Notes under the pieces: model-generated
What the model saw: the letters and a program-made list of their open reading frames with translations, nothing else
Told to the model about the DNA's origin: nothing
Database searches by the model: none
Translations under genes and position numbers: made by a program
Assembly (NCBI GenBank): GCA_020726505.1
Contig: JAHLEZ010000009.1
Span: forward strand, 2,232,001-2,296,000
Reading direction: 5' to 3'
DNA from: Leptodontidium sp. MPI-SDFR-AT-0119
Lineage: Eukaryota; Ascomycota; Leotiomycetes; Helotiales; Leptodontidiaceae
DNA length: 64,000 bases
In this document: positions 1-11,962 of the stretch, piece by piece
How positions within the stretch are numbered: position 1 is the stretch's first letter
Layout: each line of letters begins with the position of its first letter

Positions 1-3000
1 AATATATAAATAAGGTAATAATCGATATTATTTAAAATTTAAATTCTACTTTATAAACTAACTCCTTAAACTACATTAACGCCAAAGTAATACTTTAAAG
101 AAATATATAACGCCACGGCTCCTCGCGTATCTTTAGTTAAGCGCCGAAATAAGCCGTACTCTAATATTTAACGGCCGTTAAAAATGGCTTCTTATAACGT
201 TAGAATTAGGCTAAACGAGTTCTTTAAAGGGCTAAATCTCTTTAGTAATTACGACTTTAACTTACTAATTTATATTATATTAGTCGTTATACTCTTTTTA
301 AGTCAAGGTGACGTTAGCCTTAGTACTTAATTTTATTAACTTTATATAATTAAGTTTACTAGTAATCTTTAAGAAATTAAGCTATAACTTCGGATCGGGT
401 CCTTAAATAGCTTTATTATAACATCTAAGCTTTAAGGTATACCGCAACTGCCCCGACATAACACTAAGGAAATCCTATTAAGTATCTCGAAGGCGCCATT
501 TCCTTGTTTTTATTAGCTAAAATTATCTTCTTTTGCCGATTTATTAAAGCGCCTCCTTTTTACTAATAAAGTATTCTTGTAAGTAAAGGGATTTACTATA
601 GTTTTTCTATAACTATATATAATAATAGATCGTTCGAAAGTATCTTTATAAGTATTATATAAAAAGCTACTACTAACCTCGTCGCCGGTTTAAGATAAAT
701 TACACAAGATATTTCGTAGTAAAGTCTTACGACATAGTATATAGTCTTAAGGGACATTACTAGAGATATTTATTAAGTTAATACTTATACTTAAGAATTT
801 ATTAAGTAAAGTAACGTAACTCTTTATAACACGTAATATTATAGCGCTAATCTTTTCTTTATTAGAAAGAGTACTAAATGTTATAGGCTAATAGACAAAT
901 TTAAGTCTAAGTATAGAGTTTAGCGAGTAATCTAAGTGATTTAAGCTCAGTTCGAGAAGTATTTATACTATTTTCTCTTTTAGAAATAGTACTAACGGCT
1001 ATAAATACGAAGAGTTATAAAGAGTATATAGAAAAGCTCTTATTACCTCGGATCTGTTTTTTTTTTCATTCTTATTAATTAAAACGCTCTTTATAAAGTT
1101 GGAAAGGCACAGTAAAATAAAGTCTCTTAACTAGTTACTATCTCTAAAATTACTCGTAATAAGTAGTGGTTCAGGAATCCAGGAAGACCTCCAAATATTA
1201 AAATTTTTGAGGAGCCTTGTTTGGAAATCATGGGTTTTATCGTGGTCATTGCTATGATACGCATAGATAGTAACATCTTCTGCGATAAGCGAGGAATCTA
1301 TATCCCGTATATACCTGTCGCTCTTTTTAACACTTTTAAATACGAGGATAAGGACCGAAGATCTCAACATAGCGACATTTAGTGAGAATGTAGATAAACT
1401 CGTATACGAGAGGATCCTAGCCTACTAAGAGTCTTGCTCTAGAAAGTCTCGAGCCGTCCGATATATATATACTATTGCAGAATGCTACGAGATCGTAAGA
1501 GAATGTTTTATATTTAAAACTTCTAAAAAGCCTGCATAACGCGTAGTGAGGTAGATTTAAGTATCCTCGCATTCCGTATTTAGCTCCTGTGTTAATATTG
1601 TTATAACGGTTTCTAGCTCGTAGTCCTCGCTTAAAGCAGCGAAAAGTTTCACTATAGTCAGCGGAAGGACGCCCTTAGGATGGGCCTGCTAAATTAAGGG
1701 ACAAAGATTTTCGGCATAGTCTCGAGTTGTCGTACGTGCCTTTTCGAAGGGGTCGAGTTCTAGGTGTCTCGTCTTCCTTATTATTTAAAACGCTTTTAAA
1801 GCCCATTTAAGATATATAAGTTTAATTTGCCCGAAAATGGAAGTATACAAAGGGTAAAGATTTGTTAGGAATAACCTTAGTCGTGTCTAAAGTTAAGTTT
1901 TAGAGTCTCTATTATTGGCTCCTCGCAAAAGTAATATAATAACTAGTTTTACCTAGAGAAACACACCTTACGCTCTTTCCGTGATCTCGAGGGCGAGCGA
2001 TAAAGTAAGCCTAGTATAACGAGCTTTTAGCTTCCTGAGAGTAGTACTTTCGCGAAATTTATCTATAACATAAGTGTTAATGTTATTGGCTATGAGATCG
2101 TGTAGCCTCAGACTTGAGTAACCTTTAAAGTTTTCTTTAAATAAAACCCACGGTCGACTAGACAGGCAGAATTTCGCACTATTAGACTTCGTACTTAAGT
2201 ATTTAAAAAATAAGTAAAGTTGCTTAGTATTACTATTAAACTTATTTAAGCTATCGATGTAGAAAAAAATGTTTAATAAAATCTACGTTTAACAAATCAA
2301 TTAGTCTAATGCTACTTAAAGCTAGCGAGTAGACTAAGACTTTAAATAAACTTCTCGTCTAATACTTAGTGTTCTAGTATAAAGCTCTGCCTATTGACTT
2401 AGGAACACGAGAGGAATAAGGTCTAGGTGTTTACTAAGCATTTAGAATAATAAAAAGCGGAGGAGTCCGTCTTGGCTCTTCTGTATATTTATTCCACTAT
2501 TTTAAAAAAAGAAAGTCGCTATAAAGCAAGGTCCTAATGTTTATTTCCGGCTCTATTTCTGTAGGTGCGCTTTTGTCCTTATGTCGTCGTGGATGTGCTT
2601 TATTAATGTTGACTTTCCAGAGGCTACTTTGCCGGTGATCTAATATATGCCCCCATCATCCCGTAGCCATTTCCTAAAATCGACCTAAGGATATTCCCAC
2701 TTGTCGAAATCGGCAAAAATCTAATCGAACGTTTTCGGATAAGCCTGTAATAGCTGCTTGTACCGGTCTATTATGTAAGGATATCGTAAAAGGTTTAGAA
2801 TCTTTCTTTGGATCGTATATCGTAAGCGCTTTTAATCTTTGTCGCTTATACTAAACATTTTAATTTAAGTAGTAATAATATCCATAGCGGCAGACAAAGA
2901 TGTTGAGTTATTTTTCTCGTGGCATATTATTTAACGAGTTTGATAATACGTATCTTAATTCACGGCTCTAGAACGACAGATTACTTTGGCAATAACCTCG

Positions 3001-3800
3001 ATAATCTCGTGGGTCAAAACCCTCTTGTGGTACAGAAGTGGAGCATAAAGTAGGTGCTCCCAAAGTGGTGATCAAGTCGTCTGAATTCTGTAAAAGGAGG
3101 CTCGTAGGGAGTAACTGACTATATACACGAATAGGGGCTGCTGACTCAGCGGTGCCATGGTGCCGCATGCCCGTGCCTGTACGACACCTCTTTAATGCCT
3201 AATATAACATCTAGGATTTGCTACGTTTGCGTATCGAGAGAGTCGAATCTAACTGATAATCGAATAGAAGTGGTGTCAATCTTCTATCTTTTGTCTTAAA
3301 TTAGTTGAAACTATTCTGGAAAGAATTTTGTGGGTTGTGCCTTACCTTAGTAAAAGTATTACTTGTGAATTCAAAGATTCGTTAAGGACAGAAAGTCGAC
3401 TCCTTAAGGATTTAACCTTATTATTTAACTATACGGCTTTCATAGCTACTTTAAGACTCTCCCACGCTTGATGTTTCCCATCTTTAACTTTTAGATCGTT
3501 TAATTTTAAGAGTATATCATCTATAATTTAAGTAGCCTTGTTATATATCTTAAGAAAACTATTCTTATACTTATAATTAATTCTTACTAGCAAATTTTCT
3601 ACTAAAGCGATAGAAAAGCAGCCTCTTAATTTAATAACAATAGCCTGTAAGTTTATGGTAATATATTTTAACTCTTTGTGACCTTTTAGTTTTCTACGAG
3701 AGGATGTGTAAAGCTCGACGCTACTTGTGAGTAACTTATGTCTAAAGTCGACAAATTAGACAATAGTACTTGCCATAGACAGCGCAGTCAACGGATCCAT
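1..3800 (-). pseudogene. RIP-degraded NACHT NLR (DUF7791-type), runs off left edge
   Basis: Relic of a STAND/NLR-type signalling NTPase read right to left. An ATG at 3800 opens MDPLTALSMASTIV, then a stop and FVDF, the usual start of fungal NACHT proteins. A coiled N-terminal region follows (around 3700-3360), then a P-loop near 2610-2635 (GKVASGKST) preceded by WLRDDGGIY and a stop where Trp is expected. Near 2270-2160 are a degenerate Walker B region and KFCLSSRPW. The segment around 1480-1420, with IYRTARDFLEQ, matches the HRTARDFLE signature of DUF7791 C-terminal regions. Dozens of TAA/TAG codons replace Gln and Trp, as RIP (C:G to T:A) would do. The C-terminal third is duplicated, far less mutated, at 19806-20997. 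The true 3' end lies outside the window. The family call is firm; no function remains. Confidence 0.85.
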
Positions 3801-4149
3801 ATGTGAGCGAGCTTAGTAATGACGATTCGATCCGCAACTAATAATATAACTATAGTGACGTGATTTACAGCCTAGTCTAGTTAATTCTCTTTTAGTAAAT
3901 AAATTTATAAGTAGGTGCGATCCTAAAACGGAAGCTTAAGAACTAAAGTGCCGAAGGGTTTAGACAGAGATACCGTAATGCATTTAATGTAGTGATGAGA
4001 TAGTTAGAAGATTAAGGGAAAGTGCTTCGTAGGCGAGGCATATTCGAGTCGCGTGAGCAGTACATGTGCCACTTACGTAGAAAGATCACCCAAACGCCTA
4101 CACTACTTAACCGCCTTCGCTTATTCTACTAAAAATTTATCGATTTTTA
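3801..4149. other. AT-rich spacer between two RIP relics
   Basis: No readable gene. This is upstream sequence of the NLR relic and the presumed 3' end of the DUF3435 relic. RIP-like AT bias is present. Confidence 0.5.
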
Positions 4150-5979
4150 AAAGGCCTTAAAAAACTCTAAAAACTTCGTATAATATAAAAAATACTCTAA
4201 TTATTGCAAATATTATATTAATTCCCTAAATTTAAGGCGTTAAGGTCTTTAAAATTCAAGTTAAGTAATTAACGTTTATCTTTGCGTGCCGAGACGTACT
4301 AAGGCCATAAATAATTAAGTATTAGCCTGAGTATTATAGCCCGTAGTATTCGTTAATCTCTTGCTTAAACTAAAGTCTTACTAACTTCACTTACTACTAA
4401 GGCGGTTTATAAATAAAAAGAACGTTTTATAAATTAAAGTCTGTCTCGAGAGAAATTGTAAAGAATCTACTATAATTGTATCTGTTTTACGAGTTAGTGC
4501 TTAATAACAGGCTCTATGTCCTTCTTTTCCTCCTCCTCTATAGCCGCCTTGTTCTATTACTTATTTAGTTGCCTCTTTATTATTTTATTGTAGATTTAAA
4601 AGAATGTATGCCTCTCTAATCTCGTCTTCTAAGCTCTTCTTCGTATTCTTAAGCTACTTATGGAGGTCCTTTTATTCCTTTGTAATCTCCTTTGGGGCCT
4701 ACTTAATAAACCTATACTCTTACTTAATCTTAGTATATAGTTTTTTTACCCGCCGCTTAAGGCCAACGATGTCTAGATCTATTGCGAAGAGTGGCTTTAT
4801 AACCTTCTTAGGGACCTCTTTTAGAGCGCTAGGGTTATATTAAATGCTTATGTGTGTAAAGGCCCAGGTCAGCCTATCGTTGAAGATGTCTTCCTCGAGG
4901 TAAGCGTCTTGCGTATTAAACTTCACAAATTCGTCTTAATAGGCCGCGCTAAAGACTCTAGTATTAAGACCGTGTCTTAGGACCTAATCGCGTATAGAAT
5001 CGGAAGTAACACTTAGAGACAGCTATTAGCCTAAAGTAATAAGATAAGGTTAAGCAAGACGCGTACTATTAACTATATTCGCTATGCCTCGGCAGAAACA
5101 ATAGCTCGTTAGCTTATTTTTTAAGTTAAAGTCTCTCTTAAGGCGGCTAATATAAAAGGTATATGTCGAGTAAAGTATTACTTTGAACTTCGACTTCACT
5201 TAGCCGTTCACGGTTTAGACCGACTTACGGAAGACCGGCTACTTGAGTTATTTGGGCTTCTAATACACCTTTATCGCCTTTACCTTCGCGCCTCCTAGGT
5301 TAGTAGCGAAGAAAGGCTCGGCGGATATATAACCGTCGACGAGGACTACATTATCGTAGATCGCGCGGGCTAAGATATAAGAGATCGGGTAAAGGATAGG
5401 GAGAGGATTCTCCTAAAATAAGAAGATCGTATTAAAGAGGGGGAGTTAACTAGAGCTTAAGACTTAGAGAGGAGCAACGTACGATTTAGGCTTATTATTA
5501 ACCCCTTTATAATACCGCAAGGAGATCTTTATCGTGAGAAAGTCTTTTTCCCTTTACTTTGGATTCTATATTATTTAAAGGCCAATATCCTTGTAATAAA
5601 GTACTTTATACTTCCGCACCGCTTCTCTAAGCTTATTTAGCTTAGCGGCGTCGTAGGCCTACTATAGCGGCTCTTCTAGCTCGTCGACCTCGGCGGTGAA
5701 GTAGTCGTTTATATTGTCGGTTATAGTAGCGTCTCTCTCTTCGGTGCCGTAACCGCTATCGTAGCTAGCATCCTCGTCAATACCTTCGTCAAGGGCGGCG
5801 GCGTCGTCGTCAGAGTCGAAGAGGTCGTCGACGTCGAACTCAGGGCCATCGCCGGCGTCGCTCTCATCGGTACCGACCCTCGACCACTCGGCGGGAGGGG
5901 GAGAGGAGGGAAGTTCCACAAGACAGCTAGCCGGATGTCCAGCTAATTGACAGTGACTTGGCTTTTGGGAGTGATGCAT
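4150..5979 (-). pseudogene. RIP-degraded DUF3435 protein (tyrosine-recombinase superfamily)
   Basis: Read right to left, the first 105 codons (5979-5665) are open and very acidic (Asp/Glu-rich with a DDLFDSDDDAAALDEG stretch). The frame then continues with many TAG/TAA codons in place of Gln/Trp. Recognisable DUF3435 landmarks in order: YKDIGL, ISLRYYKG, ENPLPILYPISYILARAI, SAEPFFATNLGG, TSYCFCRGIAN (canonical SYxxRRG box with the first Arg changed to Cys), RVFSAAYxDEFVKFNTQDA, and a basic C-terminal helical region down to about 4.15 kb. The DUF3435 family includes the captain recombinases of fungal Starship elements, but also many other members. Base composition shifts sharply from AT-rich below about 5.65 kb to GC-rich above it. 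The gene is dead. Its N-terminal extension before the acidic stretch may not be native. Confidence 0.82.
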
Positions 5980-6105
5980 GATACATGACTAGACAGTGAG
6001 CCATCCACAGACAAGCCTGACCTAAGATCCATGCGATGTTCACGGGTGCCTTCCGCAGTCCAATCACAGAAGCTTAACTAGTTGTATATAATAAACATCG
6101 TCAAA

Positions 6106-6566
6106 ATGCATTAGACACATGAAACACCAACTCGCGTGCGTTTTAAGACTCTTTTCGATGAGGGCTATTTAGTCCGTGGAGCTGCTCGAAAGCTCAATAT
6201 CCCTCGCTCTTTTACACGATATTTTATTAATAAACCTGATCGATTATCAAAGCCTCCCGGTGCTCCTTCAAAGATCTCAGAAGCTCAAGTTCAAGAGATT
6301 ATTAAGTGGTTTACAGGCCACTTCGATCGTTGACAAATAAGTCTTCAACAGATCCGTGAGCATTTCCATCTCGATTGCTGTGATAAAACCCTCTTAAATA
6401 CCTTTGCTCGATACGGATATCACTACTATATTCCTGACTATAAGCCGGCTTTATCACACGCAAATCGAATGAAGAGATGGAGCTTTTCTATTGCGAATTG
6501 GGACCGCCCAAAAGAGTATTAGCGAAGAGGGAGGTTTACAGATGAGACGATTACTCGAATAGATCT
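6106..6566 (+). pseudogene. Truncated Tc1/mariner-like transposase, copy 1
   Basis: N-terminal third of the same transposase family found at 56547-57587. Positions 6106-6566 encode the HTH region (RFKTLFDEGY, AARKLNIPRS) through GRFTDETITRID, which contains the first catalytic Asp. Three codons have become stops relative to the other copy: TAG at 6112 (Trp), TGA after HFDR near 6331 (Arg) and TAG before RRGRFTDET (Trp), all C:G to T:A. Similarity ends abruptly at about 6566, so the last two catalytic acids are missing. No terminal inverted repeat is visible upstream. Confidence 0.88.
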
Positions 6567-7118
6567 GTCACGATCTGAAAGATCACGTGTGCCTTGGCCT
6601 TGAGGCTCGGCAGCCTTGCTGCATAGAGAAGCCAAGACAGGGTTCCCCGCTCAGTTCCGTTGCATCCGGGCGGCACTGCAATTTTGGTGCTTGGGGCAAG
6701 GGAAGACAGGATCACGGGATAATGGGTCATGTGATGTAGAGATAACCACGAGCATGTTCATTTAAGGCGTTCATCGGCGATCGGAAAAGTCGCGTCCGAG
6801 CTTCCAGCTTACGGTTCGCCACCGCCGCCACCGCCGCCACCACGTGCTCCCCGTAGACCTCGAGAAGTACGGTGTCTCGGATAATGCTCGTGGATGCATC
6901 GAGTACGATCACATCACGTCATATGATGCCTAAATTTGGATAGCGTAGTAGTATCAAAGCGTCTTGAGTTTGAATTTAAAAAAGTCACTATCTTGACAAT
7001 ACGTTCTCTAGTGATGAATCTGTATAAATTTGGAAGCAGTACGAGACACACTATGAAGTAGACTGTTCCTTTACCTTGAGTCCAGATAATCCTGTTCATG
7101 TCGCGCCACTACACCACA
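6567..7118. other. Non-coding junction, possible LTR-like fragment
   Basis: Immediately after the truncated transposase the sequence starts TGTCACGATCTGAAAG and is GC-richer. A TG start at the exact breakpoint could be the edge of an inserted LTR, but no matching CA end, target duplication or second copy was found here. A CCGCCA-rich run lies near 6825-6842. No gene is supported. Confidence 0.35.
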
Positions 7119-8681
7119 TCAACTTTTTGGTGGCGCACCTCGGAGGAGCCACGGATCTCCAAGGAGCTCTTTCGCTGTCTTCCTGTCTTCTGGCACCTAC
7201 CGAAGCATTTTACCTACAAATTCCAAAAATAACTGTCTTTCTTCCCTTTGTAGAGATGGAGTACTGTCCCGTAAATTAAGATCTCCTGGAATAAGGTCTT
7301 TATATAAGAACTCGCCTTCAATGTTGTTAGTATAGTAATGTGAATAGAGATGACTAGGGTGTAGTCGAGGAATATCTTACCATCGGAGTTGAAGAAAGGG
7401 CCTCCAAAGTAATCATTAACACTCGTACAAATTCTGCTTTCAGAGTTTTCAATCGGAGGTTCCCATTTCCAGTTACGTGCTTCTCTTTCCCGATCAAGAA
7501 GTTCTTGGGGAGGATGGCCTAGGAGTGCTATCATTTGTGTAAAATGTTTTCGACAATTGTACTTTCTATCGTTTGAATGAATCTGTGCAAACAGATCTTT
7601 ATTCTCTAACAGATTCCAGATCTATAATACCGTGAGAAAATCTTCTACATATGCAAAGGATTAGAATAAGCCTACCAATATACCAAGATTCCAAATATCA
7701 GCACTGTACGACCAGCCTATACCGAGAACGACTTCAGGAGCGCGATAGTGATCAGGTTGAATCGGATGAATATTGCGACGAGAATCAATTATTCTCTTGG
7801 CAAGACCAAAATCGGCTATCTTTCGGAGTATGCCAAACGACTTCAGTGAGCCAAATTCGTTGTGTGATCGATAGGTAACTCGACCATCTTTGATCTTGCG
7901 AGCCATGGGATTAGACTCTTGCGACCGGACAAAATCGTTGATTACTGAATCATCCTCGAATCCAACCAAGATATTGTCCGGTTTGAGATCTACTAGCGTG
8001 AGACAAGAATTAAAAATGCTTCGAGGTCATGGCATACCTGTATGGACGACATGACACTCGGAGTGAAGATAATCGAGTCCCCGTAGCAAGAAGGTCAAAT
8101 AAACTTTGAGTAAGGCTAAAGAGAGCTTCCCATCTCTGCAGCGCCTCTGGAACAACCACAGTGACTCCCTCATGGGCTCATAAACCAAGTATATATGTGA
8201 GCCGTCTGGACCCGTCGTTTCGAAGATGTCGAGAGGAGTTCGCACATATGGAAAGCCTTCGTGCAGTGGGTTCGTCCTAGCCAAAGTTTCAGAGATCTGC
8301 AGTTCATGCTGAGCGGCTTCCTTGTCGACGAAATCGCAATTGTTAATCTTTAAGGCCACGTAAGGTTTCGACCGCCATCTCCAACTATAGACGGGTGAGC
8401 TTGATAACTATCAGAGCTAAATTACACTTACCGGCTAACATCTCGAGCGAGCCAAATAGTAGAACAGCTACCCCACCCAAGCTTCATAATCGTTTTGTAC
8501 CTCTTATTAAGAACTTCGCCGGGATTCGCAGGATGAAAATAGTGGGGGTTGTAGTCTGGATCTGCTCTTCCTCGATAGCAGGTTCCGGCGGAAGGATAGT
8601 AGATGTCTCGAGAGGTGCTGTCGGAGCAATTCGAAACGCTCTGTAGGCGGAATTTACCAGCGTTGTTGAAACAGGTCGCAT
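7119..8681 (-). pseudogene. SRPK-like Ser/Thr protein kinase pseudogene
   Basis: Five exons fit: 8681-8432, 8384-8038, 7989-7676, 7621-7381 and 7315-7119, with introns of 47-65 bp, all GT-AG. Encoded landmarks: glycine loop (KLGWGSCSTIWLARD), VAlK lysine (VALKINN), HRD-equivalent HVVHTDLKPDNIL across the second intron, DFGLA, and the SRPK-like YRAPEVVLG and SADIWNLG. The C-lobe ends in ELLGDPWL. SR-protein kinases phosphorylate RS-domain splicing factors, but many fungal relatives are of unknown target. Two lesions: a one-base frameshift near 8559-8561 (EEEQI in one frame, PDYNP in the next), and a TAG at 7199-7197 where KMLR-[W]-VPEDRK expects Trp. Exon lengths total 1349, one short of a multiple of three, matching the single lost base. 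Confidence 0.88.
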
Positions 8682-9315
8682 GTTGAGGAGTTCCAAGGGA
8701 TCGCAATGCGAATATCAGGACGAACTTCTTTCTCAATGAGAATAACCTGACAAACATTAACTGGGAGGATCGCTGTGCGTGTGCATGGGGAGGATCGCAG
8801 GGCAGATACCCACTGGCGTAAGTAGTACACTGAAAATGAAATGTCGATGCACGTATCAAATATGAATAATCAATGACAAATGAGGATCTCCTCTTAGCTC
8901 GACCCCCGTATTACTTTCAGTGACCCTGCCGTCAGCGAATCACAGCTGTACGCCTGAAACAACCAATTATATTCTCGCGTAGAGTCGGCACGAGTTAATT
9001 ACCGAAGTCAAAATCTAACACAGTGGTCATTGGACCCCTCAATTGCTGGCATGCAGGCTGCTTCAAATGCTCACCGAGCCAATGCAGGGCCCAATTGGCT
9101 ACTTGGCTACGGTGAAATTTCAACATCTGTACTGCTGCGCTCTTTTTTTTCTCAGAGGGCCATCACAATGTTCGGTAACATTGACGTTCTTGAACATTAA
9201 CTTCTCTAATTACATACCAGATTCCGCAACATGTATTGATGTTGATCACCGTCCAGCGTCCGATATTTTCACACAGACTGTCTCGAACTTGTTCGTCCAT
9301 CGAGTTGTGATAAAG
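8682..9315. other. Divergent intergenic region between kinase relic and HET gene
   Basis: Contains the 5' flanks of two divergent genes. An open frame in line with the HET exon extends back to 9043 but begins with TTG. The first ATG with good context is at 9316. No other gene is seen. Confidence 0.5.
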
Positions 9316-11910
9316 ATGTATGGCACACGCCATTCCGATCCTACATATCAGGCTGGCAACCAACGTCTCCCGAATCGCAATCGCTATTCATATTGGCCGC
9401 CCCAGGTACACAATGAATATTACGTAAACAATGACAATACTCCGGGTGCCCCTTATGTTCCTAGGAGTGGATGGCCCCCTCAGGCATCCAGGGGAAACGG
9501 ATTAGCACTACCGGGCTTCGATCCCCCACCGATGCCCTTTGTAGGGTCTTCAACTCGACAATACCAGGTTCCATCCTTTCCCCCTCAGATCAGTCGGTCT
9601 CACAACAACAGTAACACTAACCTGATTAACCCCAAGAGGAGCACCTCGCAGCATCCCCCACTTACTAGGAAAGGACTGCCTCGAAGAGTAACAACACTAG
9701 CAAACACTCACCCAGGAAGAAACTACCAAGGAAATGAATACAGCACAGCTCCATCGTTCCCTGGCAACTCTGGTGTCTATCTGGCCCCCCCGGATGCTGG
9801 ACCGTCCCCTGTGACTAATCGGCCAAATGGGTTGAGACGGTCTAGGAGTGAGAGTGCCCCAGTCAGGAGAGCAACCACACCCGAGTCTTCTCCGAGATAT
9901 AGTCAGACATTCTTCCTGAGACATTCGAAATTGATTTATTCCGCTATGGACCTTCCCGAGATTCCCTACTCCTTCTGGGAAAGTTGATAGAGTTTCCGGG
10001 CATTGAACTAAGCTGACGATAACTTCGTGGCCTGTAGATCACCATCGCCGTCTAGTAAAAGACTAGAAACATTAAGCCCCTCCTTCTCCTTCAGGTCAGG
10101 TGCTTCTTCACCAGGAATCCTTCGTGATCCAGGATATCAGTACAGAGAAGTCAAAGGCCTTGAGTTCAGGCTAGTCAGAGTGTTGCCGGAACGCAGAACC
10201 AGGATCAAGTGCGAAATAATGCACGCATTGCTTGATAATCCTCCCGAGTATATTGCAATATCCTACGCTTGGGGAGATGCTGGAAACACCCGAAAGATCG
10301 AGCTGGAAGGTTCTCTAGTCCCAATAAGTGTCAGTCTCTACGGCGCTTTGGAAGCTATCCGGCTCAAAGACGAGCCTATCTTAGTATGGGCTGACGCTCT
10401 ATGCATCGATCAATCAAACAAGGACGAGAGATCTCAACAAGTGGAATTGATGACCAAGATCTACTCCACTGCGGAGTCCGTTGCCATCTGGCTAGGTCCC
10501 GAGGAGGACGACAGTAACTTAGCGGTAGAATTGCTGCACGAGTTGGCGGATCAAGCCCCATACCCCGAGAAGGTCTCTCGCTTACTTTCATCACAAGTCG
10601 GAAAGCGTGATTTAGCCGGAATAGTCTGCCTTTTTGAAAGGGACTATTGGAAGCGGCTCTGGGTCGTTCAAGAAATCCTGAACGCGAGATCAATCACAGT
10701 CTATTGCGGATCAACAAAGCTCCCATGGACAATATACCAAATCGCCTCACAGACATTCAGTCGACACAAGTCAGATTTGGATCTGTACTTCTTCCATGGA
10801 GGAACAAATTGGAGACCTGCGAGGGGGACACCGACTCATCTCAGCTACTCCCAAGTCTTGGTGCATCATGGTCCAGGCAGTCTCCCCGATTTGCATTCGT
10901 GTATTGAACTTGGGCACTTTTCTCTACTCGAAGTGCTTCGAACCTGTCGGAGGAAATTCGTTTCTGATCCGAGAGACAAATTGTTTGCAATTCTTGGTGC
11001 TCTCCCGGAAGCAATTCGTCTTGATTTCCGCCCGGACTACAGTGTTTCCGTCAAAGAACTTTATACAAAAATCGTCGACTATCTACTCAAGACAACAGGG
11101 CGGATCGACGTTATCTGTGATGCCATCCACTTCCCAGTCCATACCGGGTCGGCCAGCCTACCATCTTATGTGCCAGACTGGTCGCACATTCCTCAGACGG
11201 GCGCCATGGGCCGCAAATACGATTTCGCGGCATCAGGCATGGACGCTGCAAAATGCAGATTCCTTGATGAGCGCCTCAACAAGCTTGAAATTTCTGCGGT
11301 ATATTTGGGAACTGTTGGCTGGAAAGGGATGGCTGTAGGTACGCTGTGTAACATAAGCGATTATTTGATGTCCTTCTTGCAGTGGAGGGCGGTGCTCCTC
11401 GGGAATTTGGAGAATGAGCCGGAAGAATCCAGCCCCATGGTTCAAGAGTTCTTTTGTAGAACCTTGAGTCTGGGTCAAATACCTCCGCCTTGGGACAACA
11501 ATAATCAATGGAAGGACGTCTGTTACCACGTCTTTGCCTCGCTCCTCCGAGAGCGACTACCCCAACTGTCTCTGGACCGAAACCTTGCTAGCTACGCTGC
11601 TCTGAAGTTAGACATAGAGATTGACAATCGAAGACAGTTTCTCCAGGAGAATTTTGGGGATCATATGATGGGCCGTTCATTTTGCCGCACTGTTGATGGC
11701 AGGCTTGGGATGGGTTCGGGATTCATGCTGCCTGGCGATGTCGTTGTCGTGCCGTTGGGATGCTCCACGCCCGTACTTTTGAGGCAAGAAGGTACACGAG
11801 GAGAATATCGCTTTGTAGGCGATGTGTATATCCACGGGTATATGCAGGGTAGGGCAGTAGATGAGGTGCGGATTGGCAAGAGGAAGTTGGTCAGATTTGT
11901 GTTATATTAA
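9316..11910 (+). CDS. HET-domain protein with Pro/Ser-rich N-terminus
   Basis: Likely two exons, 9316-9982 and 10067-11910 (836 residues). The two open stretches are in the same frame but separated by TGA, TAG and TAA between 9985 and 10022. An 84-bp phase-1 intron (GTTGAT...GACTAG, with a GCTGAC branch-like site) removes all three. A donor GTGAGA near 9849 is an alternative. The first exon encodes a disordered region rich in Pro, Ser, Arg and Asn. The second has the HET core: YIAISYAWGD, VWADALCIDQ, ERSQQVELMTKIY and VAIWLG. The C-terminal GDVVVVPLG...YRFVGDVYIHG block is typical of HET proteins. HET domains drive incompatibility-type cell death in filamentous fungi; the partner here is unknown. 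The HET exon has no usable ATG of its own, which supports the upstream exon. The stop lies 52 bp from the stop of the convergent dioxygenase gene. Confidence 0.8.
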
Positions 11911-11962
11911 AGCGAACTTGCTATTGCACCGTTTTTTAGGTGTCAGATACCCTCTTTACACT

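Noticed and set aside
4604..4843. Plus-strand 79-codon hydrophobic open frame
   Set aside because: It is the complement of the DUF3435 relic, made hydrophobic by AT-rich RIP sequence.
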